Shown: piece by piece, positions 35,350-44,137 of the stretch
Numbering within the stretch: the first letter of the stretch is position 1
Layout: each line of letters begins with the position of its first letter
Assembly: GCF_001514235.1 (NCBI RefSeq)
Contig: NZ_KQ948929.1
Location: 600,637-664,636 of the forward strand
Direction of reading: 5' to 3'
Source of the DNA: Streptomyces caeruleatus
Lineage (GTDB): Bacteria; Actinomycetota; Actinomycetes; Streptomycetales; Streptomycetaceae
DNA: 64,000 nucleotides
The notes under the pieces: model-generated
Database searches by the model: none
Seen by the model: only the letters and a program-made list of their open reading frames with translations
What the model was told of the DNA's origin: nothing
Position numbers and translations under genes: made by a program

Positions 35350-35464
35350 CGGTTCACCTTAGCCCCGATTCCGCCGATTTGACGGTTCGGGATCGGCTTG
35401 TTCGCCGCCGCTGTGCCGTCGGCCGTTCACCGGGATGCGGCCTCACCTGCGTCGAGATCCGGCC

Positions 35465-36718
35465 TCATCCGCCGAGCGGAATCTCGCTCCACACCTGTTT
35501 TCCGCCGCTCACGGGCACCGTTCCCCACTCCGCCGCCATGGCCTCGACGAGGAGGATGCCGCGGCCGCCGGTCGCCTCCCAGCTGATGCCGGCCGGTTTG
35601 ACCGGCGTGCGGGGCGAGAAGTCGGCCACGGCGACGCGCAGCCGGTGGTGGACGAGGGTGAGGTCGAGGCGGACCCGGCCGTCGGTGTGCACGAGGGCGT
35701 TGGTGACGAGTCCGGAGACGACGAGCACGCTCGGCGAGGGCGATGTCGTCGGCGCGCAGTGGCCCCCGCAGGGCGGTGACCACGGCGTGGCTGACGTCGC
35801 GGACGGTGCCGGCGGTGGCGAGGGCGGCGGCGAGACGCTGGACGAGGGCCACGTCGGTGACCTCGGCGCGCAGGGTGGAGGCGTCGGCGACGGTGCCGAC
35901 GAGGCGGGCGGGCCGGCCCTCGACGCCGGGCAGGAGGCGGCCGCGCAGTCGGAGCCACTTGGGCGGGCCCGCCGGTTGCAGGACGCGGAACCCCACCTCG
36001 CGGTCGCCGAGCGACATGTGGTCGGCCTCGACGACGGACATCAGCGAGGGCAGGTCCTCCGGGACGGTCAGACCCAGCAGGGTCTCGACCTTGCCGTCGA
36101 AGTCGTCGGGGCCGAGGCCGAACAGCGTCAGGATGTCGTCGCCGAGCTCGACCCGGCCGGAGTCCATGGCCAGGCTGAACGCGCCTGTCTGCAGCTCGCC
36201 TGCGTCGGCGGCCGCGGGCCGGGCGGGGAGGGCGACGGCCTCGGCGATCAGCTCCAGGCAGGCGCGGTCGTCGGCGGCGAAGCCGCCCGGGCGCTCGCTC
36301 ACCGCCAGCAGGCAGCCGCCGTCGTGGGTGGCAGGGCGGCCACGAAGGAGTCCCGGGCGGGTGCCCGTCGGGACTCCGCGCCGGCGGCGAGTTCCGCCGG
36401 GCCGGGCCACACCGGGTGGCCGCCGCGCAGTGCGTCGGCCGTCGCGGACCGGCCCGAGCGCGGGTAGCTGTAGCGCAGCCCGTACAGGGTCCTCGGCACT
36501 CCGGCGGACTCGACCAGGCACAGCAGGTCCTCGTCCTCGCCGGGCGCGTACCCGGCGGCGAGTGTCGCCCCGCTGAAGACGAGTGCCTGTTCCAGCACCT
36601 GGCGCGGCCGCTGCGGCGAGTCCGGGTCGGCGGCGACCGTCTTGAGGGCGACTTCGGCACGCAGGGTCCGCGATGGGGGGTGCGCTGCTCGAAAGGCACC
36701 GAACATGTCTTGACGCAT
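35465..36718 (-). pseudogene. Decayed PAS/ATPase regulator (SpoIIE-type) with an internal deletion
   Basis: Three frames make one remnant. An N-terminal sensor part starts at 36718 (MRQDMFGAFRAAHPPSRTL). A frameshift near 36325-36335 leads to GGCLLAVSERPGGFAADDRA and a PAS-like region (AFSLAMDSGRVELGDDILTL). The sequence then breaks near 35733 from LRADDIALAE straight into VLVVSGLVTNALVHTDGRVR, a histidine-kinase-type ATPase end. Intact Streptomyces relatives have a GAF domain and a SpoIIE phosphatase between these last two pieces, so about 1 kb is missing as well as the frame. It is presumed dead. Its 5' end faces the ramC promoter region, 90 bases away. Confidence 0.75.
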
Positions 36719-36737
36719 GCGTATCGCACGGTGATCT

Positions 36738-36761
36738 CGTGACAGGCGTGACTGTCCGTGT
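36738..36761 (+). promoter_or_regulatory. Direct repeats upstream of ramC, candidate RamR sites
   Basis: CGTGACAGG, CGTGACTGT and CCGTGTCCG follow each other with exact 9-base period, 50-70 bases ahead of the ramC start. RamR is known to bind direct repeats upstream of ramC in S. coelicolor. The match to its published sites was not checked, so this is a position-based proposal. Confidence 0.4.
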
Positions 36762-36808
36762 CCGCCACATCGCTGGAATTCTCGTGCCGAGCCGGCGGAG
36801 GGGGACGA

Positions 36809-39454
36809 ATGGACAGGCGTTACGAGGTGTACGCGCTCGCCGACCCGCACTTCTACGAGACGCCGGACCGGCTGTCCGCCGACGGGCGGGGAACGGGACG
36901 GCTGTACGAGACGGCACGGCGCGAGGTTCCCGAGGGCTGGAAGGCGGCGCGGATCGGCGACTGGCTGACGCTGACGCCGGCCGGCCCGGACGGCGCCCCG
37001 TTGCCCGGCCCGGCCCAGGGCTGGAAGATCCATGTCTCGGCCACCCTGGCGAACGCGGAGAAGATCGCGCAAATCGTGTGGGACTACTGCGTGCCGCGGA
37101 GCGTTCCGTTCAAGTTCGTGCCCGGCCCGCAGCTGCTGCACCTGCGCAACGCCAAGTACGCGGGCCGCGACGCCAGCGGCAAGTTCGTCACCGTCTACCC
37201 GGCCGACGAGGAGCAGCTCCACCTGGTGCTGCGCGAGCTGGGCCGGCTGCTGGAGGGGTTCGAGGGGCCGTACATCCTCACCGATCTGCGCTGGGAGGAG
37301 GGCCCGCTGTACGTCCGCTACGGTGCGTTCGCGCGCCTCTTCGTCGTCGACGAGCGCGGTTCGCTGGTGCCGGCGGTACGGGACGGCGCGGGGCAGCTGG
37401 TGCCGGACCTTCGGACGCCGTCCTTCCAGGTGCCGGAGTGGGTGACGCTGCCCGCGTTCCTCGCGCCGCAGCTGGCGGCGCGCAACTCCACGACGGTCGG
37501 CGAGCTGCCGTACCGCATCGAGAAGGCGCTGCACTTCTCCAACGGCGGCGGGGTGTACGCGGGCACCGACACCCGGGACGGGCGCAAGGTCGTTCTGAAG
37601 GAGGGCCGGCCGCACGCGGGGCTCGCCGCGGACGGCGCGGACGCCGTGGCCCGGCTGGAGCGGGAGCGGGCCGCCCTGGAGCGGCTGGCGGGGACCGGTG
37701 TGGTGCCCGAGGTGCGCGACTGGTTCCGGCTCGGCGACCACAGTTTCCTGGTCATGGACTTCCTCGAAGGGCGTCCCCTCAACTCCTTCTTCGCCGAACG
37801 GCACCCGCTGATCGGCCCCGACCCCGATCCGCGCGCCGTGGCCGACTACACGGCCTGGGCGCTGCGCATCCACCGGGCCGTGGAGCGTGCCGTGGAGACG
37901 GTGCACGCGCGCGGGATCGTCTTCAACGACCTGCACGTCTTCAACATCATGGTCGCCCCCGACGACGAGTCGGTGTTCCTGCTCGACTTCGAGGCGGCGG
38001 CCCCGGTCGGTGAGAGGGGCCGTCAGGTCGTCGCCCACCCCGGGTTCCTGGCGCCGGCCGACCGCAGGGGCGTCGACGTCGACCGCTATGCGCTGGCCTG
38101 TCTGCGGCTGGCGATGTTCCTTCCCGTCACCTCGCTGTTCGTGGTGGACCGCGGCAAGGCGGCGCATCTCGCGGACGTGATCGCGGGTCAGTTCCCGGAC
38201 GTGCCGCGGGAGTTCCTGGACGAGGCGGTCACCGAGATCTGCCGGGACGTGCCGACGGCCGGTTCCCTCGCCCCGGCGTCGCCGGCGGCGCGATCGGTCT
38301 CCGCGTCGTTCGTGGAGCCCGGCGACTGGCCCTACAGCCGCGACTCGATGGTGAAAGCGCTGCTCGCCTCGGCCACCCCGGAGCGCGAGGACCGGCTCTT
38401 TCCCGGCGATGTCGCCCAGTTCTCCGACGGCGGCGGGCTGGCCCTGGAGCACGGCGCGGCCGGCGTGTTGTACGCCCTGGCCGCGACCGGCGCCGAGCGC
38501 TACGACGAGGGGGAGCGCTGGCTGCTCGACCGCACCGACCCGCCACCGGTCGGCAGCGCGCTGGGCCTGTACGACGGACTCGCGGGCGTGGCCCATGTCC
38601 TGGACCTGCTCGGCCACCGGCAGCGCGCCCTGGACCTGCTCGACACGATCCTGCGCGAGCGCTGGCAGCGCCTCTCCTCCGACCTGCGCGGCGGGCTGGC
38701 CGGACTGGGGCTCGTCCTCGGCGGCCTGGCGGACGCCACCGGTGAGCCGGAGCTGCGCGAGCGGGCGGCGCAGGCCGCGGACATCCTCGTGGACCGGCTG
38801 ACGGCCCCGCCCCCGTCCGGGCCCCGGCCGCGCGCCGGGCTGATGAGAGGGGCGAGCGGTCCCGCGCTGTTCCTGCTCCGGCAGTACGAACGCACCGGCG
38901 ACCGCCGGTTGCTGGACGCCGCCGGCGAGGCGCTGCGCCGGGACCTGGCGTGCTGCGTGGAGCAGAAGGGCGGCTCGCTGGAGGTCGACGAGGGCTGGCG
39001 GACCATGCCGTATCTGGGCGACGGAAGCGTGGGCGTGGGGATGGTCCTCGACGACTACCTCGCGCACGCGGGTGACGCCGTCGGCGCCTTCGAGCAGGCC
39101 CGCTCCGGCATCCTCACCGCCGCCGGCTCCCGTTTCTACGCCCAGCCCGGCCTCTTCCAGGGACGCGCCGGGATGATCCTTCACCTCAGCCGCACCACTG
39201 CGCCGGACGTGGGCGCCGACCGCCTGGCCGGGCAGATCTCCGGGCTCGGCTGGTATGCGATGTCCTACCAGGGCCAACTGGCCTTCCCCGGACACCAGAT
39301 GATGCGGCTCTCCATGGACCTCGGCACCGGAACGGCCGGGTGCCTGCTCGCGCTCGGAGCGGCCCGCGCCGCCGCCGCGGGCGGCGCGGCCCCGGCCCAC
39401 CTGCCCTTCCTCCCGCCGCCACCGCGGCCCCGAGAACGCGGCTCCGCAGTCTGA
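36809..39454 (+). CDS. ramC: Class III lanthipeptide synthetase of the SapB type
   Basis: An 881-residue LanKC enzyme with the three expected parts. An N-terminal lyase domain comes first (from YEVYALADPHFYETPDRL, about residues 1-220). A Ser/Thr-kinase-like domain follows, with K264 in VVLKEG and the catalytic loop FNDLHVFNIMV near 371-381. A LanC-like cyclase domain ends it (about 550-865; GLYDGLAGVAHVLDLLG, GLFQGRAGMILHL) and shows no obvious Cys-Cys-His zinc site, as is usual in class III. It should phosphorylate, dehydrate and cyclise RamS into a lanthionine surfactant. ATG at 36809 follows GGAGGGGG. ramS begins 46 bases downstream. Confidence 0.95.
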   Translation: MDRRYEVYALADPHFYETPDRLSADGRGTGRLYETARREVPEGWKAARIGDWLTLTPAGPDGAPLPGPAQGWKIHVSATLANAEKIAQIVWDYCVPRSVPFKFVPGPQLLHLRNAKYAGRDASGKFVTVYPADEEQLHLVLRELGRLLEGFEGPYILTDLRWEEGPLYVRYGAFARLFVVDERGSLVPAVRDGAGQLVPDLRTPSFQVPEWVTLPAFLAPQLAARNSTTVGELPYRIEKALHFSNGGGVYAGTDTRDGRKVVLKEGRPHAGLAADGADAVARLERERAALERLAGTGVVPEVRDWFRLGDHSFLVMDFLEGRPLNSFFAERHPLIGPDPDPRAVADYTAWALRIHRAVERAVETVHARGIVFNDLHVFNIMVAPDDESVFLLDFEAAAPVGERGRQVVAHPGFLAPADRRGVDVDRYALACLRLAMFLPVTSLFVVDRGKAAHLADVIAGQFPDVPREFLDEAVTEICRDVPTAGSLAPASPAARSVSASFVEPGDWPYSRDSMVKALLASATPEREDRLFPGDVAQFSDGGGLALEHGAAGVLYALAATGAERYDEGERWLLDRTDPPPVGSALGLYDGLAGVAHVLDLLGHRQRALDLLDTILRERWQRLSSDLRGGLAGLGLVLGGLADATGEPELRERAAQAADILVDRLTAPPPSGPRPRAGLMRGASGPALFLLRQYERTGDRRLLDAAGEALRRDLACCVEQKGGSLEVDEGWRTMPYLGDGSVGVGMVLDDYLAHAGDAVGAFEQARSGILTAAGSRFYAQPGLFQGRAGMILHLSRTTAPDVGADRLAGQISGLGWYAMSYQGQLAFPGHQMMRLSMDLGTGTAGCLLALGAARAAAAGGAAPAHLPFLPPPPRPRERGSAV

Positions 39455-39500
39455 CGGAGTCGTGACACAACCCGTCCCCACGGAATGAGAGGACAACGAG

Positions 39501-39611
39501 ATGGCACTGCTCGACCTGCAGACGATGGAGACCGAGGAGCACACCGGCGGCGGCAGCGTCGCGAGCCTGTTGCTGTGCGCCAGCCAGGCCAGCATCACGC
39601 TCTGTCTCTGA
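39501..39611 (+). CDS. ramS: SapB/AmfS-type lanthipeptide precursor
   Basis: A 36-residue peptide. The leader MALLDLQTMETEEH keeps the LxDLQxMET recognition element of RamS/AmfS. The core has two matching Ser-x2-Ser-x3-Cys units, SVASLLLC (S19, S22, C26) and SQASITLC (S28, S31, C35), which class III enzymes close into two rings. The spacing between rings is short and the last residue is Leu where SapB has Asn. The mature peptide should be a small amphipathic surfactant that helps aerial hyphae leave the water surface. GAGAGGAC precedes the ATG. Confidence 0.95.
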   Translation: MALLDLQTMETEEHTGGGSVASLLLCASQASITLCL

Positions 39612-39629
39612 CAGACCGAGTGCACTCGC

Positions 39630-39672
39630 GGCCCCGGGCAGTCCCTCCCCGCACGGGAGGGGGCCCGGGGCC
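39630..39672 (+). terminator. Attenuator hairpin between ramS and ramA
   Basis: GGCCCCGGGC (39630-39639) pairs with GCCCGGGGCC (39663-39672), and CCCTCCC pairs with GGGAGGG inside, leaving a small bulge and a short loop. It lies 19 bases after the ramS stop and 33 before ramA. Placed inside the operon, it should lower transporter expression relative to synthetase and precursor. Confidence 0.82.
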
Positions 39673-39704
39673 CTTGCCGGACGAGGGAGCGGGGCCGCGG
39701 CCGT

Positions 39705-41438
39705 ATGACGACGCCGACTGCTGACAACGACACCTCCCGAACACTGCTGCGCGCCGCCACCCGGCACAGCGGGGCCCGTACCGCGGCCCTGTGCCTGGTG
39801 AGTACGGCCGCGACCGGCGCCGGACTGCTGCTGCCCGCCGCGCTCGGCCGGACCCTGGACCTCCTGCTGGCGGGGGCCCCGGCCACGGGCTGGGTGTGGT
39901 GCTGCGCCGGGCTCGCTGTGCTGCTCGTCCTGCTCGACGGCTGCCAGAGCGTCGTCGTCGGCACCGTCGACGCCCGGACGACGGCCTGGCTGCGCGAGCG
40001 GCTGACCCGGCACGTGCTGGCGGTGGGCCCGGCGGTCACGGCCCGCTTCAGGGCGGGTGACCTGGTCGCACGGCTCGTCGGCAACGCCGCGCAGGCCGGC
40101 ACGGCACCGGCCGCCCGTGCCGCGCTGCTCGCCGCGTTCGCCGGACCGGTCGGGGGCATCGTGGCCCTGGGCCTGATCGACGTACGGCTCGCTGTCGTGT
40201 TCCTCGCCGGGGCGCCGGTGCTGGCCGCCCTGGTGCGGGCCTTCGCCCGCGACACCTCCCGGTGTGTGACGCACTACCAGCGGGAACAGGGCAGGATCGC
40301 GGCCGCGCTCGCCGAGGCCGTCGACGGCCACCGCACCGTCCGGGCGGCCGGTACGGCCGACCGGGAGACGGCGAGGATCCTCCGGCCGCTGCCTCTGCTC
40401 TCCCGCGCGGGGCACCGTATGTGGCAGGTGCAGGGCCGGGCCGCCGCCCGGGCCGTCGCCGTGGCCCCGCTGCTGCAACTGGGCGTGCTCGCCGTGGCGG
40501 GAGTCCTGCTCGCCCGGCACCGGCTGTCCGTCGGCGAGGTGCTCGCCGCGTCCCGCTACGCGGTGCTGGCGACCGGCGTCGGCATGCTGGTCACCCAGTT
40601 CGCGCAGGTGGCCCGGGCCCGCGCGGCGGCCGGACGACTCGGCGAGATCGCCTCCGAGCCCGCCCCCGCCCACGGCAGCCGACGGCTGCCCCCCGGCCCC
40701 GGCCGGCTGGAGCTGCGCGGCGTGACCGCCCGGCGCGGGAGCCACACCGTGCTGGCCGGGATCGACCTGGTCGTCCCCGGCGGCACCACCCTCGCCGTGG
40801 TCGGCCGCTCCGGCGCGGGCAAGTCACTGCTCGCCGCCGTCGCCGGGCGGCTGGCCGACCCGGACGACGGCGAGGTCCTGCTCGACGGCGTCCCGCTGAG
40901 CGAGCTGACCCACGACGACCTGCGCGGCGCGATCGCCTACGCCTTCGAACGCCCCGCGCTGCTGGGCGACACCGTCGAGAACGCGATCGGGCTCGGTCTG
41001 CCCGCCCCCTCCCCCACGGCCGTCCGGGAGGCCGCCCGCACGGCCGACGCGGACGACTTCGTACGCCGCCTGCCGAACGGTTACGCCACCGCCCTGGCCG
41101 ACGCCCCGCGCTCCGGCGGCGAGTCCCAACGGCTCGGACTCGCCCGGGCGTTCGCCCACGGCGGCCGTCTGCTGATCCTCGACGACGCGCTGTCCAGCCT
41201 CGACACGGTGACCGAGGCCCGTATCACCGCGGCGCTGGCCGGCGGTGGCTCGTCCGCCACCCGTCTCCTGGTCGCCCACCGGGCGGCCACGGCGGCCCGC
41301 GCCGACGCGGTGGCCTGGCTGGACGGCGGGCGGGTGCGCGCGGTGGGGCGGCACGAGGAGCTGTGGGGGACGGCGGCGTACCGGGAGGCGTTCACGGGAT
41401 CGGCCGAGACGGCCTCGACGGAAGGGGCGGGCCGATGA
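39705..41438 (+). CDS. ramA: ABC exporter half-transporter of the SapB operon
   Basis: A 577-residue half transporter: an N-terminal membrane domain of about 320 residues with several hydrophobic segments, then an ATPase with Walker A GRSGAGKS near 367-374, signature RSGGESQRLG near 469 and Walker B LLILDDALSSLD. With RamB it should export the modified RamS peptide. It has no C39 peptidase domain, so leader removal is done elsewhere, as in other SapB systems. The gene ends in the start of ramB (ATGA overlap). Confidence 0.92.
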   Translation: MTTPTADNDTSRTLLRAATRHSGARTAALCLVSTAATGAGLLLPAALGRTLDLLLAGAPATGWVWCCAGLAVLLVLLDGCQSVVVGTVDARTTAWLRERLTRHVLAVGPAVTARFRAGDLVARLVGNAAQAGTAPAARAALLAAFAGPVGGIVALGLIDVRLAVVFLAGAPVLAALVRAFARDTSRCVTHYQREQGRIAAALAEAVDGHRTVRAAGTADRETARILRPLPLLSRAGHRMWQVQGRAAARAVAVAPLLQLGVLAVAGVLLARHRLSVGEVLAASRYAVLATGVGMLVTQFAQVARARAAAGRLGEIASEPAPAHGSRRLPPGPGRLELRGVTARRGSHTVLAGIDLVVPGGTTLAVVGRSGAGKSLLAAVAGRLADPDDGEVLLDGVPLSELTHDDLRGAIAYAFERPALLGDTVENAIGLGLPAPSPTAVREAARTADADDFVRRLPNGYATALADAPRSGGESQRLGLARAFAHGGRLLILDDALSSLDTVTEARITAALAGGGSSATRLLVAHRAATAARADAVAWLDGGRVRAVGRHEELWGTAAYREAFTGSAETASTEGAGR

Positions 41439-43378
41439 GCGGCGGGACGGCTGCGGCCGACGGACTCCTCCGGCGCGGGCTGCGCTTCCTGCGGTCCCGG
41501 TGGCGGGTTCTCGTGCGGCTCGGCGTCTGGTCCGTGCTGGAGACGGGGCAGAGCTTCCTCATCGGGTACGCCCCGGCCCGCGCCCTGGACGACGGGTTCC
41601 TCCAGGGCCGGACGCAGGTCGGCCTCGGGTGGCTCGCTGTCGCCGGTCTCGGGGTCGTCCTCGGCGCGTACGGCACGGCTCGGGTGTACGCGGCCGTCGC
41701 GGCGCTCGTCGAACCGCTCAGGGACCGGCTCGTGACGCGGGTGGTCGAGCGGGGGGTGCGGGAGGCGGACCGGGGGGCGCTGTCCGGCCTCACCCAGCAG
41801 GTGGAGATCGCGCGGGACACCTTCGCGGGCCTGGTGATGGTGTCGCGGTCGTTCGTGTTCACCGCGGTCGGCGCGCTGGCCGGCCTGTTCTCGCTCGCCC
41901 CGCTGCTGCTGCTCGTCGTGCTGCCTCCGCTGGCCGCGGGGGTGGGCCTGTTCGCGGCGACGCTGCGGCCGCTGGCCCGCCGGCAGGAGACATTCCTGGC
42001 GGCCGACGAGGCGCTGGCCGATTGGCTGGGAACCGTCTGCCCGGGCTTACGGGACATCACGGCGTCCGGCGCGGAGGACCGGATGGCCGCCGACACCGGG
42101 AACCTGGTGGACGCCGAACTGCGGGCCGCCCGCTCCCTGGCCCGCTTCGGCGTGCTGCGCGTGGCCGCCCTGGCCCTCGGCGGGCACCTCCCGACCGTGC
42201 TGCTCCTCGCGACCGCGCCCTGGCTGCTCCGCCAGGGCGTCACCCCCGGCGCCCTCCTCGGCGCCCTCGCCTACGTCACCCAGTCCCTCCACCCCGCCCT
42301 GCACAACCTGGTCCACGGCCTGGGCACGAGCGGCTCCCGCCTGGCGGTGGTGCTACGACGGCTGGCGCCGACGGGGGCCGCCGAGGGGCGTGTCCACTCC
42401 GGTCCAGCAACGCCCTCAAGGGGCGCGGGGAACTGCGCGACCAGCCACGACGCTCCCGCAGCCGCCCGACGGCAAACAGCGGCACCCCCAACCAAACGCA
42501 ACGCCCTCACCCTCTCCTCCGTCACCTTCGCCTACGGCCCCACCGCGGCCCCCGTGATCGAAAGCCTCGACCTCACCCTCCCGCCCGGCGCCCACCTGGC
42601 CGTCGTAGGCCCGAGCGGCATCGGCAAGTCCACGCTCACCACACTCGTCGCCGGGCTGCTGGAGCCCCGCTCCGGCACGATCCGCATACACGGAGACCCC
42701 GCGCCCACCCCCCAGGCGCGCGCGAGTCGGGTGCTCATCCCGCAGGAGGCGTACGTGTTCACCGGCAGCCTCGCCGAGAACCTCGCGTATCTGCGGCCGG
42801 ACCCCGTTCCCGAGGCGGAGATGCTCGCGTCCGCCGAGGCGGTGGGCCTGGCGCCGTTGCTGGACGCGCTGGGCGGCCTCGGGGGCCGGGTGGATCCCAC
42901 GGCGCTGTCCGCGGGCGAGCGGCAGCTGGTCGCGCTGGCCCGCGCCCATCTGTCGCACGCCCCGCTCGCCCTGCTCGACGAGGCCACCTGCCACCTCGAT
43001 CCGCGGGCCGAGGCCCGGGCGGAGCGCGCTTTCGCGAGCCGCCCCGGCGGCACCCTGGTCGTCGTCGCCCACCGCGTCAGCTCGGCCCGCCGCGCCGGCC
43101 GGGTGCTCATGATGGACGGTCGCGACACGGCGTACGGGACGCATGACGAGCTCGTGCGGTGCTCGGCGCGCTATCGCGAGCTCGTCGGCGGCTGGGCGGC
43201 CGGGCCGGGGGCGCCGTCACAGCCAGCCCTCGCCCTGGGAGATCCGGATGGCGTCGACGCGGTTGCGGGCCCCGGTCTTGCGGGTGATGGCCGCCATGTA
43301 GTTGCGCACGGTCCCGTGGGACAGGTGCAGGCTCCCCGCGATCTCCGCGACGGACGCCCCTTCCGCCGCGAGGGATAA
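41435..43378 (+). CDS. ramB: ABC exporter half-transporter of the SapB operon, extended at the C-terminus
   Basis: A 647-residue half transporter, partner of RamA. The membrane domain takes the first 310 residues, and the ATPase has Walker A GPSGIGKST near 392-400, LSAGERQ near 489 and LALLDEATCHLD. Two oddities stand out. First, the linker at about residues 319-357 (SRGAGNCATSHDAPAAA) derives from a dispersed repeat at 42414-42475. Second, the frame continues about 50 codons past the expected end near RELVGGW and overlaps the convergent ramR gene by 162 bases, so the usual stop may have been lost. Frame and motifs are otherwise intact. Confidence 0.88.
   Translation: MSGGTAAADGLLRRGLRFLRSRWRVLVRLGVWSVLETGQSFLIGYAPARALDDGFLQGRTQVGLGWLAVAGLGVVLGAYGTARVYAAVAALVEPLRDRLVTRVVERGVREADRGALSGLTQQVEIARDTFAGLVMVSRSFVFTAVGALAGLFSLAPLLLLVVLPPLAAGVGLFAATLRPLARRQETFLAADEALADWLGTVCPGLRDITASGAEDRMAADTGNLVDAELRAARSLARFGVLRVAALALGGHLPTVLLLATAPWLLRQGVTPGALLGALAYVTQSLHPALHNLVHGLGTSGSRLAVVLRRLAPTGAAEGRVHSGPATPSRGAGNCATSHDAPAAARRQTAAPPTKRNALTLSSVTFAYGPTAAPVIESLDLTLPPGAHLAVVGPSGIGKSTLTTLVAGLLEPRSGTIRIHGDPAPTPQARASRVLIPQEAYVFTGSLAENLAYLRPDPVPEAEMLASAEAVGLAPLLDALGGLGGRVDPTALSAGERQLVALARAHLSHAPLALLDEATCHLDPRAEARAERAFASRPGGTLVVVAHRVSSARRAGRVLMMDGRDTAYGTHDELVRCSARYRELVGGWAAGPGAPSQPALALGDPDGVDAVAGPGLAGDGRHVVAHGPVGQVQAPRDLRDGRPFRREG
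42414..42475. repeat. Dispersed Streptomyces intergenic repeat inside ramB
   Basis: The stretch beginning AAGGGGCGCGGGGAACTGCG and continuing CGACCAGCCACGACG is a form I know from many Streptomyces intergenic regions, usually near gene ends. Here it lies in frame inside the linker between the membrane and ATPase domains of RamB. Its copy number in this genome cannot be seen from the window. Confidence 0.6.
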
Positions 43379-43825
43379 CACGCTGAGCTCACGTCGGGTC
43401 AGCGGCATCTCGGCGGCCTTGAGGAAGGCGAAGCCGAGCGAGTCGTCGACGAAACGTTCCCCCTCGGCCACGCGCCGGATGCCGCGCACCAGACGGTCCG
43501 GTGAACCCTCCTTGTCGACGTAGCCGAGCGCACCGGCCTCCAGGGCGCGCTTGAGCAGCCCCGGCCGGTTCACGCCCGCCAGCACCAGAAGATGCGGGGG
43601 CGTCCGACCCCCGTCCCGCACGCGCAGGTCGGCGAGCGGCGGGATGCCGTAGGTGTCCGAGCAGTCCAGATCCACCGCGCAGACGTCCGGTCGCAGGCTC
43701 CGCACCCGGGCGGGCGCGCTGCGCCAGGGTGCGTCGTACACCTCGAGGTCGGATTCCCGGTGCAGCCACTCGGCCAGCACCGATCTCACCAGGGACGTGT
43801 CATGCACCACGAGGACCCGGATCAC
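43217..43825 (-). CDS. ramR: Response-regulator-like activator of the ram operon
   Basis: A 202-residue NarL/LuxR-type regulator. The receiver domain has D9 and the probable phospho-acceptor D52 in CAVDLDCSD, with a conserved K in YVDKEGSPDRL. The C-terminal helix-turn-helix reads LTRRELSVLSLAAEGASVAE, then SLHLSHGTVRNYMAAI. No partner kinase lies adjacent, as for RamR in S. coelicolor. GTG at 43825 is chosen because GGAGGGAG sits 5-12 bases upstream; the longer frame to 43924 lacks support. It should activate ramCSAB. Its last 162 bases overlap the end of ramB on the other strand. Confidence 0.92.
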   Translation of the reverse strand: MIRVLVVHDTSLVRSVLAEWLHRESDLEVYDAPWRSAPARVRSLRPDVCAVDLDCSDTYGIPPLADLRVRDGGRTPPHLLVLAGVNRPGLLKRALEAGALGYVDKEGSPDRLVRGIRRVAEGERFVDDSLGFAFLKAAEMPLTRRELSVLSLAAEGASVAEIAGSLHLSHGTVRNYMAAITRKTGARNRVDAIRISQGEGWL

Positions 43826-44137
43826 TGCTCTCCCTCCAGCCCGCCGTTCGTCACTTCCATGGTCTTGAGCGCGTGCCCCATTGTTGGCGTCCGTGGCCGT
43901 CTGCGGGCGCGAAGATCCGGCCATCAGGGTGCGCGGGGGCGCACTTGAGGCGCCCGTACGCCGGGGTCGCGCATCGACTGCGGGGGCATGAGCTCGCGGT
44001 CAGGGGGTACGGGCGCCCCCGCACGGCCCGGGTGTGAGCGGTCGGTCCCGGTCCCGCTCGCCGTGCGCGAGCAGCCCCGAGGGGGGAGATTTGAGCCCTG
44101 GGACCTGTCGCGCGGCCCCGCGGAGGAGGTGGTCGGC
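43826..44137. other. Divergent intergenic region between ramR and the SpoIIE-type gene
   Basis: No gene is supported in these 312 bases. They should hold the ramR promoter and that of the rightward phosphatase. One perfect hairpin is seen at 43929-43944 (GTGCGC, loop GGGG, GCGCAC). The frame of the phosphatase is open from 43988, so its start could lie earlier than annotated. Confidence 0.6.

Noticed and set aside
36299..40255. 1318-codon open frame on the minus strand across the ram operon
   Set aside because: It is antisense to ramC, ramS and the start of ramA, has no domain pattern except at its 3' end where the decayed regulator begins at 36718, and long antisense frames are expected in DNA of this GC content.
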